From Stereocaulon alpinum (lineage: Eukaryota; Ascomycota; Lecanoromycetes; Lecanorales; Stereocaulaceae), in contig JAEUBA010000001.1 in assembly GCA_018257865.1 (NCBI GenBank), positions 1,240,001 through 1,304,000 of the forward strand: a DNA stretch of 64,000 bases, written 5' to 3'. A program made the position numbers and the translations under genes. The notes under the pieces are model-generated. The model was not told the DNA's origin. It saw only the letters and a program-made list of their open reading frames with translations, and made no database searches. This document shows positions 46,807-58,499 of the stretch, one piece after another. Positions within the stretch are counted from its first letter, which is position 1, and every line of letters starts with the position of its first letter.

Positions 46807-48572
46807 ATGACTACGCCATCTTCCCGAGATTCTTCCACACATAGAGCCAAAGCGTCGCCGGCACCGTCAACTGCAACTGCGACTTCTACGGGCTCTACAG
46901 CGGAACAAACCACAACATCGAGACCGGATTCCTACGTGTCGGACAGATCCGATGATAGCTCAAAGCTCAAGACGTTCCTCAGTATATTGCGAAAGTGAGT
47001 ATCAAGTTTCAAACACCCCGGCATAGGTGGGGCCGTTCGGCCTATCCACTGCTGAAGGGGCTTTTGTTTTCAAGCTTACAATTGCCTACGTGCTCGCATA
47101 GATTCATCGGTGTCTCGGATATTGCCTCTGTCAGGTTTTCTCTACCAACTCAACTTCTCGAACCCACACCGAACCTTGGTATGAAACATGCTACACATCT
47201 CTAGCCTAGTACTTGGGCTATAACGGGCATGTCAGCTAACGCGCCTGATAGAATACTGGAACTACCTGGATCGTCCAGAGACTTTCGTAAGGTATGCATT
47301 ATCCTTCACCTGCCGAAGCCATGCTCTAATACCACTCCGCAGCATTGGCGACTCGGACGATGGCCTTGGGCGCATGCTTGAGGTGCTTCGGTTCTGGTTC
47401 ACGAAGGATCTCGTAGGTCCCAACATCCGAATTGTATCGGGATGAGGAGAAACTGATGAGAATCACAGAAGTACGTGAAGGGGAAACCATGCAAGCCTTA
47501 CAATTCTGCACTGGGAGAGTTCTTTCGGGTGACTGAAGCCACTCTTGCCGAAGATTGCCCCTTCACTGACCAGCACATCAGTGTAATTGGGAAGTCAAAG
47601 ATGAAGCTCCACCAATATTGGGTGAAACGCGTAAAGAGTCCGCTACAGAGCACATCAACACCAGCAACAAGCCAGTCCGAGTTTCATACCTGACCGAGCA
47701 GACCTCCCACCACCCGCCAGTCTCCGCCTTCTTTGTTGACTGCCCCGCCAAAGGCATCAGCATGCGTGGCTTTGACCAACTCAGTGCCAAATTTACTGGG
47801 ACTAGCATACGAGTAACACCAGGCGCACATAACCTCGGACTTTTCATCAACCTCAAGAGAAGAGGCAATGAGGAATACCAGCTTACACATCCAACCGCAC
47901 ACCTTGGCGGAATGCTCCGAGGGTCTCTCTCCGTCACAGTCTCAGATCAATGCTACGTCGTTTGCCCCAAAACAAAGATGAAGGTCATAATGCATTATCA
48001 GGAGGAGAGCTGGCTTGGGAAGACTCAGAACAAAGTCAATGGAGTAGTCTATACATATGACCCAGAAAATGACACTAAGTCAAGACTGAAAGACGTCTCA
48101 GAGAAAGACGTGTTAGCGAGAGTGGAGGGCAGCTGGCACGACCAAGTGTACTACACTTTAGCGGGCTCTAAGGTGACTTTGCTCTTCCATCTCCGATGCG
48201 GTTGAGCTGATCTCTCAACAGGAACCCAAACTTCTAGTCGACCTTAAACCGCTCTTCCCCCTACCAAAAATAATCCCTCCACTCGACAAACAACTCCCCA
48301 ACGAGTCGCAACGCTTCTGGGCCTCCGTTACCGCCGCAATAAAAGGCAAACAGTTTAACGAAGCCACAAAGCTGAAACAGGAGCTCGAAGAGCGGCAGCG
48401 CGAGAAAGCCAACGAGCGGGAAAAGAAGAGCGAAGAGTGGAAGCCCAGATTCTTCACGAACGCTGTTACACCCGTTGGCAAGCCCGATCTGACCGAAGAA
48501 GGGAAGAAAGCACTGGCGGGCTTGCAGGCGGAGGATTATGCCTTGAGGGAGAGCGATGTCACTGGCGCATAG
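46807..48572 (+). CDS. OSH6: oxysterol-binding protein, Osh6/Osh7 type
   Basis: Short OSBP-related lipid transfer protein. Yeast Osh6/7 move phosphatidylserine from ER to plasma membrane in exchange for PI4P. Seven exons, join(46807..46994, 47102..47178, 47252..47291, 47343..47412, 47469..47528, 47582..48172, 48222..48572), give 458 residues. Blocks: LRKFIGVSDIASVRFSLPTQ, EYWNYLDRPETFVSIGDSDD, KPYNSALGEFFRCNWEVKDE, and the family signature YLTEQTSHHPPVSAFFVDCP. The signature His-His pair binds PI4P. The C-terminus has a long charged helix (QELEERQREKANEREKKSEE). There is no PH domain or ankyrin repeat, as in Osh6/7. The subfamily is inferred from length and from LPTQLLEP near the N-terminus. 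Confidence 0.92.
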
Positions 48573-49209
48573 CATTTGACGAATGCATTATACTGTCGTT
48601 GGAATAATGGGCTTGTATAAAGTGGTGCTTGTGCATGTAAAGCGTGCTGGGAGGGTTGAGGGTAGGCGTTGAGGCATTCTGCAGGCATCTGCAGAGGGAG
48701 GGTATACAGGATGCATCACGATAGAATCTAGACTAGATTCGAATGCCCTATATTTCTATGTTCTCTTCGTATCCTACTCCAGCCTCAGTACTCAGATATA
48801 GGATAAGGCTCGCCTATGACAAAGAAAGTGGGGGTTGCTGCTTAGGATGAGTCCGTCTGCTGGCTTCATATTGACAAAAACCAGATTAGTTCCAGCTCAT
48901 ATCAACAATGAAACCGTCGTAGCTCTTACACTCATAAGTGTCGCCTTTTGAACCGATACCAGGTTTGAAGATCATACTTGCGGGACAACAACGTGCTATC
49001 CGCCTTGTGCTGCTACGGTAAAATTGGAAATCCCATGTACAAGCCTAGTGAACATCTAGCATAGCAGTACATACAATTGCTACGAAACAGAAGCTCTCTC
49101 TCGTTCCCTCTCCTTTATCCACCCCCTTGCACCACTTACCATAACTCAACCTGTAGTACTGCCTTCAACTTGCCCTTCCTGCCGCTCCTGAATTCTTTTG
49201 GGACACTTT
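48573..49209. other. intergenic, convergent 3' flanks
   Basis: 637 nt between OSH6/7-like (+) and aconitase (-), both ending here. Nothing else recognised. Confidence 0.4.
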
Positions 49210-52099
49210 TCAAGCATGTGCCCCGCTCTCAGCTGTATGCCGAGCCATAGTATTTAACGCACTTCCATCTTTGAACCACGAGATCTGGCTCTCGTTGAAA
49301 GTATGGTTAAGCTTCGCTTCCCACACCTTTCCGTCCTTAGGATGCACTCGGAGGGTCATTGGCTTGCCGACAGCTAGCTCTGTGCACATGAGGTCGACCT
49401 TATCATCTGGGTTGATCTTGTCATAATCGTCGGGATCAGCGAAGGTAAGGGGCAATAAGCCTTGTTTCTTCAAATTGGTTTCGTGCTATGCGTGAGCGCA
49501 GATTAGCACTTCATCGATCAGGAGATAAATAGTGCTCGGAGGGATTGAAGGAAACTTACGATACGGGCGAAACTACGAGTTATAATTGCGAGACCACCAA
49601 GATGTCTTGGCTCAAGAGCGGCGTGTTCTCTCGAACTGCCCTCGCCATAGTTCCAGTCACCAACGACAACCCATTGGATACCTTTCTTCTTGTAGTCTCG
49701 TGCAGTGGCGGGAACTGCATCAACTTGGCCGGTCGTAAAGTTCTTGACTTTATTGGCTTCGCCATTTGCAGCATTGATAGCCCCAATCAACATGTTGTTG
49801 GAGATGTTATCGAGGTGTCCACGATACTTGAGCCAAGGACCGGCCATGGAGATGTGATCCGTGGTAGTCTTGCCTTTGGTTTTAATTAGTATCGGAAGGT
49901 CCATTGCATCTTTACCATCCCAAGCGGGGAAGCCACTTAAGACCTGAAGTCGATCACTCTCGGGCGATACCGCAACGGAAACGGAGCTTCGGTCCTCAGG
50001 GGGTGCTTGATAGGTATCCTGGCCTGGATCATAGCCATTTGCAGGTAGACCATCACCAGTTGGGGGAGAAAGCTTGAAGTCGTTGCCATCCTTGTCCTTC
50101 AAGGTGTCTGTGAGAGGGTTAAAATTGAGCGTGCCGGCCAAAGTCAAGGCGACTACAAGGTCTGGAGAGGTAACAAAGGAGTGAGTCGCAGGGTTTGCAT
50201 CGTTCCTCCCGGTAAAGTTGCGGTTGTAGGACGAAAGAATGGAGTTGGCCTCGCCCTTCTTAACGTCCTTTCGATCCCACTGCCCGATGCACGGTCCACA
50301 AGCGTTCGCTAAAACCATGCCGCCAAACTCTTCTAGAGTCTCTAGCTGACCGTCTCGCGCGATGGTAGCACGAATCTGCTCAGAGCCCGGGGTAACGGTG
50401 AACATAGACTTGGCCTTGATTCCGTGATTGAGAGCGTCACGCGCAATGGATGCGGCGCGGGACATGTCTTCATAAGAGGAGTTAGTGCAGGACCCGATTA
50501 GACCGACTTTAAGTTCCTCTGGCCATTTATTAGCAGCAACGGCATCTTTGAATTGCGAAATAGGAGTAGCCAAGTCGGGGGTAAATGGTCCGTTGATATG
50601 AGGTTCCAACTCGGAGAGATTTAACTCGATAAGGTCATCGTATTCTGCGCCCTTGTCCTCTTTCAATTCTGCGGCATATTTTCTGGAAAAGTCTCCAATC
50701 GCCTTTCGCTTTGTCGCTACCAAGTAATCGTACATTCGGTCATTGAACGGGAATAGCGAAGTTGTAGCACCAATCTCGGCACCCATGTTGCATATTGTTC
50801 CCATGCCTGTAGCAGACAACGAGTTGACACCAGGACCATGATACTCAATAATAGCACCGGTTCCACCTTTCACGGTCAATATACCCGCGACCTTCAAGAT
50901 GATGTCTTTAGGGGCAGTCCAGCCGGACAATTCCCCTGTGAGCCTTACACCGATGATCTTAGGTGCTTTGACTTCCCAAGGAAGATTAGCCATGACGTCT
51001 ACTGCATCGGCACCACCGACACCGATGGCACACATGCCAAGACCACCAGCGTTCGGTGTATGCGAATCAGTACCAATCATAAGCCCACCAGGGAAGGCAT
51101 AGTTTTCAAGTACGATCTGATGAATGATGCCCGAGCCTGGTCTCCAGAAACCAATGTTGTACTTGGCGCACGAGGTTGACAAGAAGTCGTAGACTTCTTT
51201 GTTGACATCTTTAGCTCTTGCAAGATCTTGCTCACCACCAGTCTGGGCCTCGATCAGATGATCACAGTGGACGGTCGTTGGAGTTGCTACGGAAGGCATA
51301 TTTGCGGACATAAATTGAAGAATTGCCATTTGTGCAGTGGCATCTTGACAGGCAACCCGATCAGGTCTGAGCTTCAGATATGACTTGCCGCGTTCAATAT
51401 CCTGTCCATGGGGGTCATCGAGGTGGGAATAGAGGATCTTTTCCGCGAAGGTCAGGGGTCGATTAAGACGAGATCGAACGACCGAAAGGTTTTCTGACAT
51501 TTTCCTGTTGGGGGTTGAGATCAGTAAACATATCCTGGCCTGTCCTCATGAAACCTCCAGTGGTGTCCTTCACATTGATCCCCCAAGCTACGTCTGCAAG
51601 AATTCCGATCATGCCACACTTCGAGAGAGCCACATACTTGTAGTTGATGTAATGCCCCTATAGATATGGGTCAGCAACTGACCTCAAGTACATGGCAATA
51701 AATCCCAAGTATGCCAACTCAGTCATGGATAAAAGACACACCTTCTCCCAGTTGGTCATCTCAACCTTCTGATCTAATGGGTCATCTGTGACTGTAGCCA
51801 ATGTCCGAGACCTCGAGAGCTGCCAAACGCGATAGTCAGCAAAGCAAACGATCAGGGGGCCGTCAAAACAATAGAGGTAGTCGAGCTGAGAGGTCCTGGA
51901 CAGGGCATTGAGAAGGGAAACATACAACTCTGACACTTGGCACCTAGGAAGCAACGGTCAGTATGTTAGTCTCTGTACTAGCTTGTCTGCTGCTGCTATC
52001 CTGCCAATGGCAGTATAACGCGCAGCGGAGCCTTTAATGCGGAGTAACGGATGAGCTCACCAGCTTGCCCAAGCGGGCAATATGCCTTGTCGAGATCAT
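49210..52099 (-). CDS. ACO1: aconitate hydratase, mitochondrial
   Basis: TCA-cycle enzyme interconverting citrate and isocitrate with a [4Fe-4S] cluster. Five exons, complement(49210..49485, 49560..51504, 51638..51657, 51742..51819, 52061..52099), give 785 residues. The presequence MISTRHIARLGKL and RSRTLATV precede DDPLDQKVEMTNWEK. Exon 3 is 20 nt and supplies GHYINYK, joining to KMSENLSVVRSRLNRP. Cluster cysteines lie in GSCTNSSYED and ANACGPCIGQWDR. Other active-site text includes GGLMIGTDSHTPNAGG and YGEGSSREHAALEPRHLGG. The first intron (241 nt) is the least certain: the acceptor at 51820 was chosen because it gives a presequence of normal length. An alternative frame upstream of that acceptor is also open. 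Confidence 0.96.
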
Positions 52100-52581
52100 G
52101 TTGGTAAAGCTTGACAGAAGGAGAATATTCTGCCAGCTTTAGAGCATAGCTTTACTGGTCAAAGGGTAGGCCAGAAGAACGATGGCAACGTGGGGAAGAA
52201 AGAGAAGAGGGAGAAACGGGCGTTATCACCGCAGGCGGAACCGCGGAAACTCACCGTAGCCAATCACGTCCAAGGTAAATTCTGCCATCGTAATTTTGGA
52301 GAGCCTAGGCTTTACAATATAATATCCGCAACTTTTCCATCAAAAATATCCTAGCCTTTTGCGCACAAAATTTGCATACCATTTAACTTGTCAAGCTCTG
52401 AATCGCTTTGAAGACGATCTCATGAAATTGAACATTTCTATTCGCTTCGACAAAAGCTTCTGTATTCTCGCAATAGTGCCCATCCTATACATCTTCAACA
52501 TATCTCGAGTTTCTACCCCACAGTGAAAGCTTTCTTCACACTTAAGTACACTTAGTGAGGCCTACAAATCGTCTTGGGACA
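52100..52581. promoter_or_regulatory. divergent promoter region, ACO1 / BUD20
   Basis: A 482-nt spacer between diverging starts. It contains a CCAAT box on the plus strand and an AT-rich stretch at 52310-52400 closer to BUD20. Confidence 0.55.
52260..52264 (+). promoter_or_regulatory. CCAAT box upstream of ACO1
   Basis: CCAAT at about 160 nt from the ACO1 start (inverted relative to that gene). In filamentous ascomycetes the CCAAT-binding complex, with HapX, controls aconitase and other iron-requiring genes. Function here is an inference: a single pentamer occurs often by chance, and the exact spaced HapX half-site was not matched. Confidence 0.35.
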
Positions 52582-53080
52582 ATGGGCTCCATACGAAGGA
52601 TTAAGACTAAGCGGAGAACCAGGTACTCCATGCCACCTTTGAATTCGATAACAGAACGATAGCTCAATATTGATCAGGGACCTCGACCAAGTACATGCTG
52701 ACCTCCGATCATCAAAACATTTGACCCAGCACAAGACTGCCAAGCCTGCAGAAGATCTTCCAGGATTAGGTCGATTCTATTGTGTGGAATGTGCAAAATG
52801 GTTTGAAGGCGAGAATAGTCTCGTACATCATAGAAATGGGAAAAATCACAAGAGAAGGTTGTTTTCTCTGGAATCATCAGAAATTGCCGGCAATGCGTTC
52901 CAAGTTCTACATTACTAACTACTCTTAAGGCTCCGTGCTCTTCGTGCAGAACCGTATTCACAAAAGGAAGCTGAGGCTGCGGTGGGCCTCAGAACAGACA
53001 ATGGGACGCGTGGCAAAACGGCAGCAGTAGCTAAGGATGAGCTGGCAGCAATGGAAGTTGAGGGTGAGGGGAGCCGTTGA
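52582..53080 (+). CDS. BUD20: C2H2 zinc-finger 60S export factor Bud20 (ZNF593 family)
   Basis: Shuttling factor that binds pre-60S ribosomes and aids their nuclear export. Three exons, join(52582..52622, 52678..52857, 52930..53080), give 123 residues. The N-terminus is basic (MGSIRRIKTKRRTRDLDQVH). The finger reads FYCVECAKWFEGENSLVHHR with the second histidine in NGKNHKRR, the atypical C2H2 of this family. The tail has AEPYSQKEAEAAVGLRTDNG and an acidic end. Both introns have phase 2 and good branch sites (ACTAAC in the second). Length and layout match Bud20. Confidence 0.94.
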
Positions 53081-53959
53081 AAAGGGGGGAAGACATTAAA
53101 GGCGTAAGCATGACAACTGCCTCGAGAATTCTACTTTATAACACTTATGACGCTAATGTAAGGCTCATACCACTTGACTACACGAGCGATAAATTCACAG
53201 ATTGCTCAGACTAAGGAGGAACGCTGCAAACATGTCTTGATGCATGTTGAGCCGGGCCAGCTTCCTTTCGGCGGTCTTCTTTCCACTAAACGTCGCAGTA
53301 TATTTGGCTTCAGCAAGAAGCAAAACCATGAATTCTGAATAGAACAGACCGTTAGTCACCCATGCATAGATTAGACACCTTACCAGATCTTCGGGTTGAG
53401 AATCTGCATGACAGCTTGATATATGCTTCCGCTTTAGCCAGCTACTAAGATCTTTTGTACCTTTGGGGAATGTAAAGAAGGCAACTATTGAGCATATTAG
53501 CTTGAAACCCGCATAGACGTCGCTAACAAGAGCGCAAAAGCGACAAGAATCCCAGACCAGACCCTTTACATATCTGCATTCGACCAAATGGGAAAACTTG
53601 CTAGCTGGACATTGTATGCAGCTCGGAGACCAGCTTATTGTCATATGCAAAAATTGTTCGGTCGTGTAGCTGTTGAAGATACCTTTCATCCACCATACCG
53701 CTAAAACACGCGGATGGTGCCGAAGGTGGTAACGGGTTAGGGCAAGAAGCGGCTCTTGGCACATGGATCGCCCCTGATCCCTGGCGGCCTTACGCGAACT
53801 GTTTTCCGTACAATCCGACTAACAGCTTCAGGAGAGCTGACTTGCACCACTCTCCAGTTTTCCTACACGTTCCTTTCATACTCATTACTTTCTACAAGCT
53901 TCTGTCGTTCCTTCAATGCTACCCTGAAAGTCCCCCTAGATACAATTTCTTGGTGTAAT
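53081..53959. other. intergenic with an unsupported minus-strand ORF
   Basis: Between BUD20 and CWH43. A 189-codon minus-strand frame (53195..53764) is open throughout, with a Cys/Trp/Phe-rich composition and no recognised domain. It contains a good-looking intron (GTAAGG..CTAATC..CAG, about 53335-53387), which hints at transcription. The result of splicing is still unfamiliar. The right end must contain the CWH43 promoter. Confidence 0.35.
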
Positions 53960-56900
53960 ATGCCACCGAAGCTCAAGGACAGGGACGCTGTGGTAGCTTT
54001 CTCTGGGAAATGGATCGCATGGACTCATACGGTTGTGGCATACGCAGCCTTCCTAGGCGCATTGATCACTGGGCTATTCCTTCATTACCACAAGATCGTT
54101 GAGAATGAGTACTATGTATGTCAGCTGCGTGTGGGCGATCCCACCAAGAGCTGACATGTACTCCAAGGGCTACCCCGATGAATGGTTCCCTTCGGTCTCT
54201 GCGACCATTGGCGACCGTTACCCCGAACGTTCGGTCTTCCAAGTCTTCATTGCTATGACTTCTGGTACCATGAGCACCCTGAACCCGCTCTAGCCCCCGG
54301 TGCTAACGTGAGATGCATAGGCCCGCGCTTTGCCCTCGTCTTCCTCTGGTATATTCTTACGGCACGACCAGACTCGAAGTTGCCAAAGTTTGTGGCCGGT
54401 GTCGGGGTCTTCCGTACGCTTACTTGTGGTGGATGGACCTACGTTACGTCGACAGACGACCACGGCTGGCATGACATTTTCATGATATCGTATTTGGTGG
54501 CTACATTACCCTGGACCTTAGGATGCATAGCACTTAGCCCAACAGCAAACCCGAAGGCACTAAAATATAGGAAAATACTAGCAGGCTCTTTTTTCGGAAC
54601 GCTGGTGCCCCTGATCTACTTCTTCATCCAACATAAGGTCCACAAAGTTGCTGGAGGTGAGTACTCGCCATCTTCTTTCTTCATACCGATCGCTAACGAC
54701 TTGAAGCCTATACTACCTATGCTTTCTTCGAATGGTCTCTGATTCTTCTAGACGTTGGTTTCGACGCTGTTACGGCTATAGATTTTGAGGGGTTCGAGCT
54801 TGTGGTTAGAGACATTCAAGGAACTAGCAGAGGGTATGTCTACTGGCTTCCCAAATATGCAAATGTAGGGATGACATTGCTTTTCCACTGCCATTTGGCT
54901 GACGAAAATGTCGAACAGTAAGGACACTCGCGTTGCCGATGCTGTCCTCGAAAAAGAGTAAATCCTCTGTCACCCAATATGTGTGGGTTGTAAGCTGATT
55001 GGACAACAGAAAAGACAGGCCTGTGGGGCAAGTGTTTGGTTCGGGCTTCTCGTGGTCAGAAGCTGTTGACGCTGCCGCTGACGTATACCACGGCGTAAGT
55101 CAAGTCCTTGATGAGATTTGAAGGTCATTTTTCATGATTGCTCTAGTACGTCTTCTGGTCGATGCTTACGTCGCTTGGGCTTACCGTTTGGTGTAAGTAT
55201 ATCCCCTACTGTGCCGCTATGGACCTAATGACTGTCTAGATTTCCCACTATGGCATATGGGTATCTCAGGGTACGAGGTCATGGTCATGTGCACTATCTC
55301 GCCGTTCATGCTATGCTCAGCTTCATTTCGCTCGTTTGTTATCAAGAATGTCCGTTACGTGCATCTTCTATCGCTCGCCGGCTTGTTTGCATATCTTGTC
55401 AAGACACCAGAACTCCGACTATTCTCGGTAGGATTGGGCGTTTCGATGAGTTGTCTCGCCTGGTCCGCCACTTGGTACGCCGAAAGATCCCAAAGTAAGT
55501 ACCTTGAAGCACGAATACTGGCTTGGGCTCTTGGCTTGATCGCTTCGAGCCTATCGAAATTTGCTTTCTATAGCAACAACCCCATCTGGCCAATCATGCA
55601 TGCCGAGAATGGAGGGTGGAACAAGACTGGAATTGTCCTAGCAGTATTAGCTATTCTGGTGTCAACCAGGAGGATTACGGAAAACAGAGGCGGCCTTGAA
55701 GGCGCCGGTAGTCCGCAAGGGTCTGCCATCTTAGCAGGGTTGGGACTAGGAGGCTTGTTCTTTGGCATGCATTCCCTACTATCGGATTCTAGTACAATGA
55801 TTCTTTGGGTATGGGAGGGCTATCCCGTTAGAGGACCGATCGCAGCTAATGGCGTGCTTACGCTCCTGGCTATGGCTGGCGGCATTGTACATGCTATTTG
55901 GCTCCAAGAAAAGGCCGCCAATTGGATCAGCATCGCTATCCTCGCCACCGGAGCTTTCTTGCTCACAAGTTACAGCTATTGGACTGGATATCTTGGCGGT
56001 GTCCTTGTGGCCGTAGAGCTGATGTCTCTCGCTTTCCCTCTCATTACTTCAGGGGCACGGCATGGACCCGTGGCCTTCGGCTTTGGGTTCCTGATCTACA
56101 ACATCCTGGTGCTTGCTCATGTCTGGGTTGTCGCCTATGCTTTTGTTCCTGGAGGACCTCTTATGCGAGAACATACTGACTGGGTCATGACGGCTACTGT
56201 GTTGTTTGTTGCTATTGGTATTTTTAATATGGCGAAACCTAGAAACAGTGGCAAAGTACGACAGAGGTCGAGCAAGTTCGGACCAAGCAGATTCAAGTCT
56301 TACTATCTGTATGCGCTTATGGGACTCGAGCTTCTCGCGATATCAATCTCTTACCTACGATTTCCCACCAACGATTACGTTCCCTACCACAAAGATGACA
56401 AGGTTATCACTGCTGGTATCTGGACGATTCATTTTTCGCTCGACAACGATATGTGGTCTGCTGAGCGGCGCATCCGTGATCTAATCAGGGAGGTCGAGAT
56501 AGATGTCATCGGTCTTCTAGAGACAGATCTTCAACGCATTATCATGGGCAACCGAGACACGACCCAATTCCTAGCCGAGGATCTGGGAATGTATGTTGAC
56601 TTCGGCCCTGGCCCGAACAAGCACACATGGGGTGCGGCACTTCTGTCTAAGTTCCCCATCTTGAACTCGACACATCATCTGCTTCCGTCACCAGTGGGTG
56701 AATTGGCTCCCGCAATACACGCAACGCTTAATGCGTATGGGGAACATATTGACGTTGTTGTGTTCCATTCTGGCCAGGAGGAAGATCCAGAGGACAGGAG
56801 ACTCCAGTCCGAATACTTGGCTAAATTGATGAAGGAGTCGCCACGGCCATTGATCTTGATGAGCTACTTGGTCATCAAGCCCCAAGAGGGTAATTACAAC

Positions 56901-57249
56901 ACTTACGTTGGCGAGAAGAGTGGAATGAAGGACATCGACCCAAGTGATTGGGATCGATGGTGTGAGTACATACTATACAAGGGCATTAAGCGGTCGGCAT
57001 ATGCTCGAGTGAGTCGATCGACAATTACAGATACAGAGCTTCAAGTAAGTTGAACGGTTTCTTCCTTGAATCGAGCTGATGATTTGAACGCAGGTTGGCA
57101 AGTTTATCGTGGGTCAACCAGAGAATAACGACGAGCGCGTGAATGAGGATCAAGTTCCCGAAGGTCTTCGTTTCCCAGCGATGTTCAGAGGCGAGGGCGT
57201 AAGAGGACATCGATACCATGTATTTGATGAACCGCGATATTACTCTTAG
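53960..57249 (+). CDS. CWH43: Cwh43, GPI-anchor lipid remodelling protein
   Basis: ER-membrane protein that places ceramide in GPI anchors in yeast. Nine exons, join(53960..54115, 54168..54264, 54321..54656, 54707..54833, 54919..54957, 55010..55094, 55147..55192, 55240..57044, 57094..57249), give 948 residues. The N-terminal third is the Frag1/PGAP2-like part (GYPDEWFPSVSATIGDRYPE; FFEWSLILLDVGFDAVTAID). A second polytopic block of about ten spans follows (WFPTMAYGYL is not the frame used; the joined text is WYFPLWHMGISGYEV). The C-terminal 250 residues resemble endonuclease/exonuclease/phosphatase enzymes (EVEIDVIGLLETDLQRIIMG; FGPGPNKHTWGAALLSKFPI), the PGAP2IP-like part. Exons 5-7 are short (39, 85, 46 nt), but all phases agree. 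Confidence 0.94.
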
Positions 57250-58499
57250 AAGACTTGTACTTGCGGCTCAGTCGATGTACATGTAGTACCATATAATTGA
57301 AATTAGAGAATGACGTATCTCGTGTTTCGTATGGTTTCTCGCATAATGTGCGGAAAGATACGAGGCCCACATACACCCAGGCGCTTACAGACGGCCGTAT
57401 GTGGTAGCATAGCAGTGTTAGGTGGCATGGCGTTGTAATGGAATATCTTGTTCAATCCACAAAAAGCGCTACCCACTTGACAACAATAGCAAGTGTTTTA
57501 CTAATAGGATCGTCATCTTCAAGCTCAGGACTGTGAGACGTGAAAGAAGGTTGGAGTGAGCAAGTCGCGTTTCCCTTGGTCGCTTACTTTGCCGTGGCGG
57601 CCGGACCATGGCCGAATGCGGTCTCACCGGGCTTCGACGTCCCTGATTGCCCTTCGCTAGCGCCGAACTAAAATTGACTAAGAGAAGTACCTAATCTCCC
57701 ATTTTCCTCACAACACTCACGTCTGTTGTTCCACCTCCGTACATCCACGACCACCACGACCACCACCCTCAAAGGAACACACGATCGGAGGATAACCATC
57801 GGTCAATTTTAACGTCGCCTCCCAGCACCCTTTGCTGATTTCACTCATTGGACAACACTTGCTAGCTTGAGCAAGATACTACTCTCGTTACGCCGTTGGG
57901 GTTGTTTAGGGGTTACAAAGCCAATAATTTGAAACACATCAACTACATTCCAATCAATCCAAGGGACATCGACCGCGGCATCCCAGCCCCATCACTACTA
58001 CTCTGTTACAATCACACATACTGAGCAATATACTTACAATGGGCTGCTGGCAGTTCTAGAGTTCTAGCCGTTCTGGACAACGCGTTCTTCACACTCCTTG
58101 AAGATTAGGGACCGACCGACAACTCAACCTCCAATATTAGCCTTCATTTTCCCACTCCGACTTCAGCGCTGGCTTTGCAGAAAACGACACCGTCGTGATT
58201 GTTGGGGCATAACTCAGAGGTTGTACAAAGACGTTGGGACCTTCATTGTCGACACAGACAAGGGAGTCAACAATTCGCTCATTGGACTTTTGAACATCAA
58301 TCGTCATTGAACAGTCATCGACACTTGATGAAAAACAAAGGTATGCTCACCGTTGAACTTAGACAAGCTCGACATCGAATTTGCAAATCTCCTACGAGGC
58401 ATTTGGACTAAACGATTTTCCTCATCCTAGATTAATAACTATTACCGCCAAACAACCATCAACCTTTCTCATCATCTTACCTACCATACCTACATCATC
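57250..58499. promoter_or_regulatory. promoter and long leader of the WSC sensor gene
   Basis: 1.25 kb upstream of the WSC gene. The last part looks like a transcribed leader rich in CAA/CAT/ACC. A candidate 5'-UTR intron lies at 58341..58430 (GTATGC, ACTAAAC, CTAG). A short upstream ORF at 58039..58059 (six codons plus stop) lies ahead of it. Small ACC/CCA repeats occur near 57740. Confidence 0.45.
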
